Numbered from the stretch's first letter, positions 7,950-16,568 are shown. The stretch is DNA of 37,370 nucleotides from Candidatus Delongbacteria bacterium (GCA_007124045.1 SLFX01000002.1:1-37370), one strand, 5' to 3'. Notes: generated from the letters alone by a model not told the origin. Program-made: numbers and translations.

Positions 7950-9163
7950 TTAAAAAGTTTTCCTTTGATCTTTTTTGCAAGTGAGGTGTCAGAATAACCC
8001 ATAAGTACCTCTTCGTCCAAAAGAAACGGAAGTATATATCGGTAAGCGGTAAAAGTCCAGAGAAAAGAGAAAATAGCCGTCTGTATAATAAATAAAGTAT
8101 TAATATCTCCGGAAATGATCAGTTTCATTGCAAATGCAACATTTAAAACAGGAACTGCCGATATCAGAATTCCCGGTTCCAGAGCGGGTATTACAATAAC
8201 TAGCGGTATGTATGTGACAGCAGCCATAAATGGTGATACAAGAACACTTCCTTCCTTTCTTTTTGATGCAAAACCGGCGGCTGTTACGAATATCAATGAT
8301 ATAAAAAAGGCTGTCAGGCATAATGAAACAAAAGAGAAGAATAAAGTGTTGAAACTGATTATTTTACTCCAGCCAATTCCTTCAATTCCCTGGTCAATAA
8401 TACCCATAAAACTTCTAAATATCTGCATCATAAAAACTGTAAGAAATATGAAGTTTAAAGATCCGGCAAGTATTCCGTAAATGGATACTGAAATAAACTT
8501 CGATATCATAATCACCTTTCTTTCAACCGGTAAAGTGAGGGTTGTTTCGGATGTCTTATCCTCGCTGTGTCCTGAAGCAAGCTCAACAGAAGCGGCAACA
8601 CATGATCCGAGTATCGACATAATTGAAAACAGTGGTACCAGAAGTGAAAGTATCTTTAGTATAACAACAACGCTCTCATCACCTTCTGTATCATTCATCT
8701 CAATGTTGTAAACCTGAAAATATTCAGGTGTATAATCATTTTCCTTCACGATTCTATCAACTGAGGATCTGTAGTATTTTGAAAGGGATTTTTCAATCTG
8801 AGCTGACATACTTAAAAGAGAAGAGTTTGAGCTGTCGACATAAACTTCAAAATACGGCAGTCCCTGTTGTGACCGGACAGTTAAATAAATATTGTCTGTA
8901 TCAGCCTGTTTAAAAAAACCGGGTTCGATGATCAAATTATTAATGGCTGACAACGAGTCTTTAAGGTCGCCAAATTCTGAAGTTTCAGAATGATACTTAA
9001 CCGTTATGACGGTGTTTTCCGAAAATGCCGTTCGCAGGAGCATGAATTGAGTAATACCCCAATATATTAGAGGGTAAAAGATCAGCGGAACCAACAGAAC
9101 CATCAGTCCGAGCATTTTGTTGCGGAGAAGGTCTTTTAAAAATATGATAACGAGTGTCTTCAT
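7934..9163 (-). CDS. ABC-2 type transporter permease, NatB-like
   Basis: The protein has 409 residues, with one N-terminal membrane segment (about 17-37), a large outward domain of about 120 residues (about 40-160), and five or six membrane segments in the C-terminal half. This is the arrangement of NatB and related ABC-2 permeases. The segment ASGHSEDKTSETTLTLPVERKVI is characteristic: the sequence ETTL..P..R..I is a family hallmark next to the first of the C-terminal helices. It forms a two-gene exporter with the overlapping ATPase. Its own promoter seems to lie in the end of the preceding gene (9174-9202), leaving a leader of only a few nucleotides. Confidence 0.85.
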   Translation of the reverse strand: MKTLVIIFLKDLLRNKMLGLMVLLVPLIFYPLIYWGITQFMLLRTAFSENTVITVKYHSETSEFGDLKDSLSAINNLIIEPGFFKQADTDNIYLTVRSQQGLPYFEVYVDSSNSSLLSMSAQIEKSLSKYYRSSVDRIVKENDYTPEYFQVYNIEMNDTEGDESVVVILKILSLLVPLFSIMSILGSCVAASVELASGHSEDKTSETTLTLPVERKVIMISKFISVSIYGILAGSLNFIFLTVFMMQIFRSFMGIIDQGIEGIGWSKIISFNTLFFSFVSLCLTAFFISLIFVTAAGFASKRKEGSVLVSPFMAAVTYIPLVIVIPALEPGILISAVPVLNVAFAMKLIISGDINTLFIIQTAIFSFLWTFTAYRYILPFLLDEEVLMGYSDTSLAKKIKGKLFKWKLK

Positions 9164-9173
9164 TTACCGGCTA

Positions 9174-9202
9174 AATATAAATCAGTTAGGTTTCAATATC
9201 AA
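9174..9202 (-). promoter_or_regulatory. Internal promoter for the ABC exporter/birA/pcm/popT segment
   Basis: On the minus strand TTGATA (9202-9197), a 17-bp spacer and TATATT (9179-9174) form a near-consensus sigma-70 promoter. The -35 lies inside the last codons of the epimerase gene. The -10 ends 10 nt before the ABC permease ATG (9163), so the leader would be about 3-5 nt and lack a Shine-Dalgarno. Confidence 0.55.
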
Positions 9203-10271
9203 CGCAATAATCGGCAATTATCGAAGAAGGTTTTTTTTCTGCGGTCACGGGATCTTTTGCGTATGCACTGTAATTATCTGTGAAATTTTCAATAACTGCG
9301 GTGTCGAATCCGGAAAGAACGGCGTTTTCCCCCAGCCCTTCGTTCCTTTCAGAAACATTTCTGAACAAAAGTACGGGTTTGCCGAGGTAAAAACACTCCT
9401 CCTGATTGCTTCCGCCGTCAGAAATGACGAAAGATGAATTCTTAATGAGTTTTATGAAACGGAAGTAATCATATCTCTGACGGAGTTCAAGTCCCGGCAG
9501 GATCTGAAGCCGTTTTATCAGTCCGTATCTATTCAGCTTTTTCTCAGTGATCTTGTGAAGTATGAAGACTATCTTTATTTTTTTCGAAATTTTTTCTATA
9601 AGGCGGACTATCTTTTCGAGATGCTTCCTGTCCCTGACATTTTCGAACCTGTGAAGCGTTGCAACGGCATACCTTTCCTTAGGGATCACTACATTGGAAA
9701 GTGCATCAATTGCCGGTTCGGCTTCTTTAAGAGAATCAAATAGAGTGTTCATGCCCGTGTCTATCTTTATACCCTTGTATTTTTTCAAATTACTGATGGC
9801 CCGGCTGCCGGGGCAGAACATAACATCTGAAAGCCTGAAAGTCATCAGCCGAAAAATCTCTTCGGGAAAAGGTTGGAGTACATTAAATGACCGCAGGCCA
9901 GATTCGATATGTCCGACTTTAATCCCTGCGAATTTACCCATTAAGGCTCCGATAACCGTACTCAGCGTGTCTCCGTGAACAAGAACGATTCCTTTTTTGT
10001 CATTTCCGAAAATTTCTTTACGGGATTTGAAGGCCTTATACAAAAGCTTAAACGACCATAATATCATTTGCCCGACAGAGATTATGTCTTTTCCGTCATA
10101 AAGCTTGTGGTCGGGTTCTTTGATAGAAAAATTTGCAAGGATGTCATCTATTGTTTCTCTGTGCTGTCCGGTCGAAATATAATTATATTTGATCCCGCGG
10201 ATAGTCAGTTCCTTCATGACTGGTGCGGTTTTGATAAGCTGAGCTTTTGTTCCGATAACAAAATGGATCAT
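9186..10271 (-). CDS. UDP-N-acetylglucosamine 2-epimerase (non-hydrolysing) family protein
   Basis: This gene encodes 361 residues. I chose the ATG at 10271 rather than an upstream TTG because GAGGAT precedes it; that Shine-Dalgarno is formed by the last codons of the preceding gene. The WecB/MnaA fold is clear and its catalytic positions are kept: D101 in HGDTLST, E123 in HIESGLRS, E137 in PFPEE and H207 in TLHRFENV. The UDP-binding end DGGSNQEECFYLGKPVLLFRNVSER differs somewhat from WecB (which has PCLTLR..TERPE). It should convert UDP-GlcNAc or a related UDP-sugar (for example a 2,3-diacetamido sugar as in WbpI) to the manno epimer for surface glycan synthesis. The adjoining aminotransferase and glycosyltransferase support this. 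Confidence 0.82.
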   Translation of the reverse strand: MIHFVIGTKAQLIKTAPVMKELTIRGIKYNYISTGQHRETIDDILANFSIKEPDHKLYDGKDIISVGQMILWSFKLLYKAFKSRKEIFGNDKKGIVLVHGDTLSTVIGALMGKFAGIKVGHIESGLRSFNVLQPFPEEIFRLMTFRLSDVMFCPGSRAISNLKKYKGIKIDTGMNTLFDSLKEAEPAIDALSNVVIPKERYAVATLHRFENVRDRKHLEKIVRLIEKISKKIKIVFILHKITEKKLNRYGLIKRLQILPGLELRQRYDYFRFIKLIKNSSFVISDGGSNQEECFYLGKPVLLFRNVSERNEGLGENAVLSGFDTAVIENFTDNYSAYAKDPVTAEKKPSSIIADYCVDIET

Positions 10272-10275
10272 TTCT

Positions 10276-11157
10276 TTAATCCTCTTCAACTTTATCGTAT
10301 CTCAAAGTGGCTATCTGTTCGGAAAGGAGGCCGATGAGGAAGATAATTACGCCCACGCTTATGAGGAATATGGAGAACTGAGTATATCTGAGTCCGAGAA
10401 GAACTATTTTGTAGAACATGTGGGCAAGTCCAGCCGTTACGAAACCGAGGCTTACCGGAAGAAACACTTTGAGAGGGGAGAACAGGATAGCGATCTTGAT
10501 TATTATCAGAATGAACCGGAAGCCGTCGCGCAATATCTTTATTTTACTTTTACCGATCCTTTTTTTAGCTATGATGGGGCAGTATTTAAGATTGTACCCT
10601 GCTTTGATCACGGCGAGAGTTGAAGTGGTGGGATACGAGAATCCGTTGGGGAACATATACAGGAATTTTTTGATCACCGATGTTCTAAATCCGCGGTATC
10701 CGCTCGTGAGGTCTTCGATCTTAATGTTCGTAACATAGGTCGCGAGACTGTTGTAGAACCTGTTTGCCATATTTCTGTGAAATGAGCCGTGGGACGATTC
10801 TGTTCTGGCTCCGATCACGCAGTCATATACTCCGAGATATTCTGTTATCTTCAGAATATCTTTGATGCTGTGCTGACCGTCGGCGTCCATCATTACCACG
10901 AATTCCTTTTTGGCGTTCCTTATACCGGTTCTTACAGCCGAACCATTTCCCTTGTTGTAAGGATGAGTGACTATTATAACATCATCAAACCCGGAAACTA
11001 TCTCTGCGGTTCTGTCAGTCGAAGCATCGTTTACCACAATTATCTCATAGTCGGAAAAATTCTGCTTCATGAATCCGGTTATCTTTTTCAGCGATGACGA
11101 GATCGCCTTTTCCTCATTATATGCGGGAAGAACAAGTGTAACAGGTTTGTCTATCAT
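10276..11157 (-). CDS. DPM1-like family 2 glycosyltransferase with two C-terminal membrane helices
   Basis: The protein has 293 residues. The ATG at 11157, with AAGGATAG as Shine-Dalgarno in the end of the aminotransferase gene, is preferred to the ATG at 11190. The GT-A fold begins TLVLPAYNEE (7-16), and DADGQH at 91-96 carries the metal-binding DxD. HPYNKGNGSAVRTG and LTSGYRGFR are typical of dolichyl/polyprenyl-phosphate mannose synthases and their ArnC-like relatives. Two hydrophobic segments follow (about 222-245 and 255-280). It probably transfers a sugar from a nucleotide donor to undecaprenyl phosphate, which would tie it functionally to the polyprenyl-phosphate recycler popT at the end of the same gene run. 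Confidence 0.85.
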   Translation of the reverse strand: MIDKPVTLVLPAYNEEKAISSSLKKITGFMKQNFSDYEIIVVNDASTDRTAEIVSGFDDVIIVTHPYNKGNGSAVRTGIRNAKKEFVVMMDADGQHSIKDILKITEYLGVYDCVIGARTESSHGSFHRNMANRFYNSLATYVTNIKIEDLTSGYRGFRTSVIKKFLYMFPNGFSYPTTSTLAVIKAGYNLKYCPIIAKKRIGKSKIKILRDGFRFILIIIKIAILFSPLKVFLPVSLGFVTAGLAHMFYKIVLLGLRYTQFSIFLISVGVIIFLIGLLSEQIATLRYDKVEED

Positions 11158-11161
11158 ATAT

Positions 11162-12262
11162 CTATCCTTGCCTGAAATATTTTTTAACATTTTCGATCAC
11201 ATACTCTGTCTGTTCTTCAGTCATTTCCGGATAAACGGGCAGAGAAAGAATTTCATCAGCTATTTTTTCAGTTACAGGAAGGTCACCTGTCTTATATCCG
11301 AGTTCTGAAAAAGCCGGCTGCAAATGAAGAGGTACCGGGTAATGAATTCCGGCAGAAATCCCTCTCTCTTCAAGATATCTTTTGAGGTCATTTCTTTCGG
11401 GCGTCCTTATTACGATCAAATGGTTAGATGAGACGGCAGACGGCTCCAGTTCGAAGAACGAAACGGAGTTCTTAAGACTTTTTTTGTAAACATCCACAGT
11501 CTTTTTCCGCTTTTCATTCCAGAGAGCGAGATGTCTCATCTTAACATTAAGAACGGCGGCCTGAATATTGTCCATTCTGGCATTAGTGCCGCAGACCAGA
11601 TGTTCGTATTTCGACATTCTTCCGTGATCCGAAAGCATCTTGATTTTTTCGCAGAGTCCACGATCATTCGTCACAACTGCTCCGGCATCCCCGAAAGCCC
11701 CCAGATTTTTTCCGGGATAAAAACTGAACGATGTTGCATAAGCGTAGCTTCCAACTGTCTTATTTTTGTAGGAAGCGAGGTGGGACTGGGCAGCGTCCTG
11801 AATTATAAAAACATTTTCGCCCGCCGCGGCTTTTACCGCGTTATGGTCTGCCGGCTGACCGTATAGGTCAACAATTATGACAGCTTTCGTTTTGACATTA
11901 AGTGAACTTTTCACGCTTTCCGGGTCAATAAGAGCGGTCTTTTCGATACAGTCAGCGAAAACAGGTTTCGCGCCGCAGTTGGCTACAGCTTCGGCGGTAG
12001 CTATGAATGTATGTGACGGAACTATTACCTCGTCTCCCGGTCCTATGCCTAAAGCTTTTAAGATAAGCTCAAGTGAAACGGTACCGTTCGCTAAACCTGC
12101 ACAACATTCCGCATTGCATTTCAATGCCCAGTTCTTCTCGAAATCATCAAGTTCCCGGCCTTTGACAAATGCGGTATCTCCGATCACTGAAAAAATCTTT
12201 TCATCAATTTCTTTTTTTACAGACAGATAATTTGCTTTAAGATCTACAAGAGGTATTTTCAT
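11162..12262 (-). CDS. DegT/DnrJ/EryC1 family PLP-dependent sugar aminotransferase
   Basis: This 366-residue protein resembles nucleotide-sugar aminotransferases such as WbpE, WlbC, FdtB and DesV. It opens with IPLVDLKANY, has GTVSLELILKALGI (substrate/PLP phosphate site), HTFIATAEAVANCGAKPVFAD, the PLP-pyridine aspartate D156 in QDAAQSHLA, and the internal aldimine lysine K185 in SFYPGKNLGAFGDAG. The C-terminus has IHYPVPLHLQPAF, normal for the family. It overlaps mltB by 4 nt (ATGA). With the 2-epimerase it suggests synthesis of an amino sugar for surface polysaccharide. The matching dehydrogenase and acetyltransferase are not in this window. Confidence 0.88.
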   Translation of the reverse strand: MKIPLVDLKANYLSVKKEIDEKIFSVIGDTAFVKGRELDDFEKNWALKCNAECCAGLANGTVSLELILKALGIGPGDEVIVPSHTFIATAEAVANCGAKPVFADCIEKTALIDPESVKSSLNVKTKAVIIVDLYGQPADHNAVKAAAGENVFIIQDAAQSHLASYKNKTVGSYAYATSFSFYPGKNLGAFGDAGAVVTNDRGLCEKIKMLSDHGRMSKYEHLVCGTNARMDNIQAAVLNVKMRHLALWNEKRKKTVDVYKKSLKNSVSFFELEPSAVSSNHLIVIRTPERNDLKRYLEERGISAGIHYPVPLHLQPAFSELGYKTGDLPVTEKIADEILSLPVYPEMTEEQTEYVIENVKKYFRQG

Positions 12263-13473
12263 AATGAAAGCCGTTTTAATTCAAGTGCAATTTCGAAAAC
12301 AGATTCGGCATATGTTCTGCTGGTATTATATCTCAGAATCAGCCTTTCGATATCTTTCTGATTTTCTCGGTTTAATTCATAAAAACGGTTCCAACCGTTA
12401 TGATTAAGAAAGTTTCCTATACTCATTATTGCATCTTCCATGTTGGAAAGATCTGCTTTACCGTCGCCGCTGCCGTCAACAGCAAGGTGAAGGTTGAAAG
12501 GCATGAACTGTGTAAATCCCAAAGCTCCGACAAAATTACTTCTAAGGCCGGATACGGGCATCTCATTAGTCAGTGTATATTTAACGATGTTTAACAGACT
12601 GCTTTCCGCAGAAGTTTTCAGTCGGTTTATTCGCTGACCTGCCCTTATCTGGTCATCTTTATCCTCATAATAGTTTTTTATTGCAAAAAGTGACTGGCCC
12701 AGCAGAACCTCGAAAGGATTATAATTTAACGGTACTCTGCCTAAATTGGTTTCTATTCTCAAAATAGCGATTATGATCTCAGCATTTACCTTATACTTGT
12801 TTTCAGCTCTTTTTAAAACATCGGAATAGGTTGCAGAAAAACTCAACAGATCGTCAAAATCGAACTTCTTAATATCAAATGTGTCTGCTATCATCTGCTC
12901 CTCAATGGAACGGGGTCGGTAATAAAAATGTACGGGTTCAAAGCGGATTCTTTCAATGTTTAAAAAAAGAGAATCTATCCTTGAATCCTGAATACCCGAC
13001 TCTCTGGTTTTTTTAATAAGATTTCTGTAAACATCAGTTTCTTTAAAATCTTTAAGAGAGAATCCCGAAAAGTGTTTACGCATTACAGCATATTCTATCC
13101 TGAATGCTATATACTCAAGGACCGTTCTGTCATCCCATCTTCCCAAACGGTTGTTAAAATAAGGTGATGTCATCAGATCTTCAATTGAATAGCTCAGAGT
13201 TTTAAGAGTGTCAATTCTGTTTGAAAGCCTGAACCTTGCTGTGTTGTGATCTAAGGTTGCATAGAAAATTTCTGAAATAGTTTCCGGGATATTATTTCTG
13301 TCGAGTTTCATAGATAAAACTTTTGAATAGATTGAATCCCTCATACGGTCAAGTTCCGAATTGTCTTTTTCGTAAAAATAGCCTGATCCGATTAAAGCAG
13401 AGTGATTAATAACAATTATTGTCAAAATGACCGATAAATTTAATCTGCATGATCTGAAATATGAAAACTGCAT
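12259..13473 (-). CDS. mltB: MltB-family membrane-bound/periplasmic lytic murein transglycosylase
   Basis: This gene encodes 404 residues. The start at 13473 is preferred over GTG 13488 because AAGGGTG lies just upstream. A signal or membrane anchor spans residues 12-31, with no lipobox cysteine. The catalytic glutamate is E241 in AILRIETNLGR, corresponding to the MltB GVETRWG motif. GALGFTQFMP and GSGDGKADLSNMEDAIMSIGNFLNHNGW match the GAMGYGQFMPS and DGDG..NLWDP.DAI..V.NY...HGW blocks of MltB. An unusually long N-terminal part (about 200 residues) precedes the catalytic domain and is of unknown function. It should cleave peptidoglycan glycan strands to 1,6-anhydro ends. It is the first gene of the long minus-strand run. 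Confidence 0.85.
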   Translation of the reverse strand: MQFSYFRSCRLNLSVILTIIVINHSALIGSGYFYEKDNSELDRMRDSIYSKVLSMKLDRNNIPETISEIFYATLDHNTARFRLSNRIDTLKTLSYSIEDLMTSPYFNNRLGRWDDRTVLEYIAFRIEYAVMRKHFSGFSLKDFKETDVYRNLIKKTRESGIQDSRIDSLFLNIERIRFEPVHFYYRPRSIEEQMIADTFDIKKFDFDDLLSFSATYSDVLKRAENKYKVNAEIIIAILRIETNLGRVPLNYNPFEVLLGQSLFAIKNYYEDKDDQIRAGQRINRLKTSAESSLLNIVKYTLTNEMPVSGLRSNFVGALGFTQFMPFNLHLAVDGSGDGKADLSNMEDAIMSIGNFLNHNGWNRFYELNRENQKDIERLILRYNTSRTYAESVFEIALELKRLSL

Positions 13474-13500
13474 TTTTTCACCCTTCACTTAAGTTTACTG

Positions 13501-13529
13501 ATTATAAAAAAAAATCTACTGTATATCAA
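13501..13529 (-). promoter_or_regulatory. Sigma-70 type promoter for the mltB-to-popT gene run
   Basis: On the minus strand TTGATA (13529-13524), a 17-bp spacer and TATAAT (13506-13501) form a near-perfect promoter. The start point would be near 13494, 20 nt before the mltB ATG and just upstream of its Shine-Dalgarno. Confidence 0.65.
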
Positions 13530-13565
13530 CATTAAAATGTCTCTTTCTTTTTCAAATAAAACTGT

Positions 13566-13594
13566 TTGACTTAATATCTTTAATACGATATATT
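13566..13594 (+). promoter_or_regulatory. Sigma-70 type promoter for pilT-gcvH-gcvPA
   Basis: TTGACT (13566-13571), a 17-bp spacer and TATATT (13589-13594) stand 34 nt before the pilT ATG, with AAGGAG in between. It is divergent from the mltB promoter; the two -35 boxes are about 37 bp apart. Confidence 0.65.
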
Positions 13595-13627
13595 TTAGAC
13601 CTGTTTTAAACTTGACAAGGAGTCTTT

Positions 13628-14743
13628 ATGTTCGATCTTCAGAAAATGTTCGCCTCTCTACTGGAAATGGGAGGTTCGGATATCCATCTTAAGGTTGGTA
13701 TTAAGCCTATATTCAGGATCAACGGGGAACTCGTGGACTGGGGTGACGAACCGATCGGAATGGATGAAATGAACAATATAGCCGATGGTTTAATGGGAAA
13801 AAAGGAAAAAGAGACATTCATAGAACAGAAAGAGGCGGATTTCGGATTCGGCGTAAAAGGTGTCGGAAGATTCAGGGTGAACATATACAAACAAAGGGGA
13901 ACGATAGCCATTGCCATCAGGGCAATACCTTTCGATATTATGGGGATCGATGAACTGCATCTGCCTGATGTATTAAAAAAAATATGTTCGGCACCGAGGG
14001 GATTGATCATTGTTACCGGAACTGTTGGATCCGGAAAGTCAACGACCATAGCTGCCATGCTTGAATATATTAATCAAACACGCCGTACCAATATAATTAC
14101 AATCGAGGATCCTATTGAGTTTCTTTTCCGGGATAAAAAATCCATTATACATCAGCGTGAGGTCGGAAGTGATACAGATTCATACAACGGTTCTCTGAGA
14201 TATTTACTCAGACAGGATCCGGATATTATAATGATCGGTGAGATTAGGGATCCGGAAAGCATGTATACCGCAATCAGAGCAGCAAATACAGGTCATCTTG
14301 TTTTTACAACACTGCATACAACTGATGCCTTGCAGACGATAAACAGGATACTTTCTTTTTTTCCGGGTGATCTGCAGAATGAAGTCAGGAATCTTTTGTC
14401 AGTGACTCTCAGAGCAATAATATCACAGAGACTCATACCTACAAGAGACGGGAAGGGACGAGTTCCTGCAACCGAAATACTCGTAAATAATGAGACTGTA
14501 AAAGAGGCTATTATCGATCCTTCCAAATCGCATGATATTAAAATGTCGATCGAAAAAGGAGAAACTATTTATGGTATGCACAGTTTCGATCAGAGTATAT
14601 TCAGACTCTATGACAAGGGTCTTATTTCTTATGAGGATGCATTAAAGGGAGCTTCAACTCCAACAGATTTTGAAAGAAGACTGAAAGGACTTGATTCTTC
14701 AGACAGCAACAATTTTGAATTGGGTGATTACAGAACCAGTTAA
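13628..14743 (+). CDS. PilT/PilU-family twitching motility ATPase
   Basis: This 371-residue protein is a type IV pilus retraction ATPase of the secretion NTPase superfamily. Its N-terminus SDIHLKVGIKPIFRINGEL is the PilT PAS-like domain. Walker A is GTVGSGKST at 131-139, with the usual Pro-Thr replaced by Thr-Val. An Asp box (ITIEDPIEF), Walker B (DPDIIMIGEIRDPESM) and His box (AANTGHLVFTTLHTTDA) follow. The C-terminal GMHSFDQSIFRLYDKGLISYEDAL looks more like PilU than PilT. No pilin, PilB or PilC genes are nearby, so it appears as a single gene, cotranscribed with glycine cleavage genes. Confidence 0.9.
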   Translation: MFDLQKMFASLLEMGGSDIHLKVGIKPIFRINGELVDWGDEPIGMDEMNNIADGLMGKKEKETFIEQKEADFGFGVKGVGRFRVNIYKQRGTIAIAIRAIPFDIMGIDELHLPDVLKKICSAPRGLIIVTGTVGSGKSTTIAAMLEYINQTRRTNIITIEDPIEFLFRDKKSIIHQREVGSDTDSYNGSLRYLLRQDPDIIMIGEIRDPESMYTAIRAANTGHLVFTTLHTTDALQTINRILSFFPGDLQNEVRNLLSVTLRAIISQRLIPTRDGKGRVPATEILVNNETVKEAIIDPSKSHDIKMSIEKGETIYGMHSFDQSIFRLYDKGLISYEDALKGASTPTDFERRLKGLDSSDSNNFELGDYRTS

Positions 14744-14761
14744 ACTAAAAGGGAGATTTAT

Positions 14762-15139
14762 ATGTTGATTCCAGAAAATGTTCTTTTTGCCGAATCCCAC
14801 GAATATGTCAGGGTGGAAAACGGCATTGCAACGATCGGCCTTTCCGATTATGCTCAGCAGCAGCTGGGTGATATTACCTATATTGAGCTGCCTGCAGAAG
14901 GAGATACCGTATCAAAAGGTTCAAGCGTTGGAGTAATCGAAGCGGTCAAGGCGGCGTCTGATCTGTATTCGCCAATATCAGGTGAAATTGTCGAGATCAA
15001 CAGCGAACTTGAGAGTGCTCCTGAGCTTGTTAATCAGGACTGTTACGGACAGGGTTGGATTCTTAAAATAAAGATCAGTGAAGAATCAGAACTTTCAGGT
15101 CTTATGGATAATCAGGCCTACAAAAAACATGTAGAATAA
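14762..15139 (+). CDS. gcvH: Glycine cleavage system H protein
   Basis: This 125-residue lipoyl carrier shuttles the aminomethyl group between P, T and L proteins of the glycine cleavage system. The lipoylated lysine is K63 in VGVIEAVKAASDLYSP. The length is normal. AAGGGAGA precedes the ATG. It starts 18 nt after pilT and 19 nt before gcvPA, so the three form an operon. Confidence 0.96.
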   Translation: MLIPENVLFAESHEYVRVENGIATIGLSDYAQQQLGDITYIELPAEGDTVSKGSSVGVIEAVKAASDLYSPISGEIVEINSELESAPELVNQDCYGQGWILKIKISEESELSGLMDNQAYKKHVE

Positions 15140-15158
15140 AAATACCAGAGAGAGACAA

Positions 15159-16505
15159 ATGCCTTATATAAGCAATACTGAAAAAGACAGGAAAGCTATG
15201 CTTGACGAGATAGGCGTTAAGAATTTTGACGATCTTTTAAAGGATATCCCGGAAGAATTCCTATTCAAAGGCAGGCTCGGACTTGGAAAAGGACAAAGCG
15301 AGCTTGAAGTCACAAAATCAGTAAGGAAAATTGCAGGATCGAACAAAAATACAGCCGACTTTATATCTTTTCTTGGCGCGGGTTCTTATGACCATTATGT
15401 TCCCGCGGTTGTCCCATACCTGATATCAAGACCTGAATTTCAGACTGCCTACACACCTTATCAGGCAGAAATAAGTCAGGGTACCCTTCAGAGCATATAC
15501 GAATATCAATCTCTGATATGCTGCCTCACAGGAATGGATGTCAGCAATGCGTCAATGTATGACGGTGCTTCTTCAATGGCGGAAGCGGCTATTCTTGCTT
15601 GCAGGCATACCAGAAGGAACCGGATAGTTATCGCTTCAACTGTAAATCCGGGATGGATAGATGTTGTAAGGACTTTCGTATCATCATTAAAATACGAAGT
15701 CGTTATCGCCGGAGTTGAATCCGGGGCAGTTGAAGAAGGATCGCTTAACAGCGTTATTGACGATAATACGGCTTGTGTGATAGTTCAGAATCCGAATTTT
15801 TTCGGAAATATTGAAGATTATACAGGATTGTCCGATTATATTCATTCTAAAAAAGCTTTGTTTATTGTTGCGATAGATCCAATAAGTATCGGTATTCTGA
15901 AAAAACCTTCTGAATACGGTGCTGATATTGTTGTAGCAGAAGGCCAGCCTCTTGGTTTGCCGCAGTCTTTCGGCGGACCTTATCTCGGAATTTTCGCTAC
16001 GACAAAACAACTTATGCGAAAAATCCCCGGAAGAGTTGTCGGTGTCACAAAAGATGTTGACGGCAAAAGAGGGTTCGTACTTACCATGCAGACAAGAGAA
16101 CAGCATATAAGAAGAGATAAAGCAACTTCGAATATATGTTCGAATCAGGCTTTATGTGCTTTGGCTTCAGGAGTCTATCTCAATACAATGGGAGAGCAGG
16201 GTCTTCGGGAAGTGGCTGAGAACTGTTACAGCAGAAGCCGTTATCTGGCATCAAAGATCACAGAAACAGAAGGTTTTCAAATGCGCTATAAAAAGCCCTT
16301 CTTCAAGGAATTTGTTGTAAAGACAGAATATCCCGTAGCGGAAATTCTTACCGGAATGGCAGGTGAAGGTGTATTTGCAGGAATAGCCCTTGAAAGATTC
16401 GGGATGGCTTCGGATGAATTCATTGTTGCTGTTACAGAAAAAAGAAGCAGAGAAGAGATGGATCATTATGTTTCAGCTCTGAAAAAAGTGGTGAGAGAAT
16501 TGTGA
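15159..16505 (+). CDS. gcvPA: Glycine dehydrogenase (decarboxylating) subunit 1
   Basis: This 448-residue protein is the N-terminal half of the glycine cleavage P-protein, in the two-subunit form found in many Firmicutes, Thermotogae and FCB bacteria. It begins PYISNTEKDRKAMLDEIG, a typical opening, and contains FLGAGSYDHYVPAVVPYLISRPEFQTAYTPYQAEISQG-type blocks and SFGGPYLGIF. The PLP lysine belongs to the other subunit (GcvPB), which is not in the window; neither is GcvT. The start has AGAGAG upstream. A hairpin terminator follows. Confidence 0.95.
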   Translation: MPYISNTEKDRKAMLDEIGVKNFDDLLKDIPEEFLFKGRLGLGKGQSELEVTKSVRKIAGSNKNTADFISFLGAGSYDHYVPAVVPYLISRPEFQTAYTPYQAEISQGTLQSIYEYQSLICCLTGMDVSNASMYDGASSMAEAAILACRHTRRNRIVIASTVNPGWIDVVRTFVSSLKYEVVIAGVESGAVEEGSLNSVIDDNTACVIVQNPNFFGNIEDYTGLSDYIHSKKALFIVAIDPISIGILKKPSEYGADIVVAEGQPLGLPQSFGGPYLGIFATTKQLMRKIPGRVVGVTKDVDGKRGFVLTMQTREQHIRRDKATSNICSNQALCALASGVYLNTMGEQGLREVAENCYSRSRYLASKITETEGFQMRYKKPFFKEFVVKTEYPVAEILTGMAGEGVFAGIALERFGMASDEFIVAVTEKRSREEMDHYVSALKKVVREL

Positions 16506-16518
16506 TATTCCGGAATAT
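16505..16518. repeat. 14-bp perfect palindrome directly after the gcvPA stop
   Basis: ATATTCCGGAATAT begins at the last base of the stop codon and is a perfect inverted repeat with no spacer, 8 bp upstream of the terminator hairpin. It has no obvious assignment. It could be a protein binding site or part of the 3' end structure. Confidence 0.4.
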
Positions 16519-16525
16519 GTCAGTT

Positions 16526-16556
16526 AAAAAGCGGCGAATTCGTCGCTTTTTATTTC
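16526..16556 (+). terminator. Rho-independent terminator after gcvPA
   Basis: AAAAAGCGGCGAATTCGTCGCTTTTT forms an almost perfectly self-complementary hairpin (one G-T pair) followed by TATTT. It separates the pilT-gcvH-gcvPA operon from the acyltransferase gene, whose Shine-Dalgarno follows at once. Confidence 0.8.
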
Positions 16557-16568
16557 GGGGAGAAAATT

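Noticed and set aside
14744-14761. Glycine riboswitch before gcvH
   Set aside because: Only 18 nt separate pilT from gcvH, and the region before pilT shows no riboswitch-like structure.
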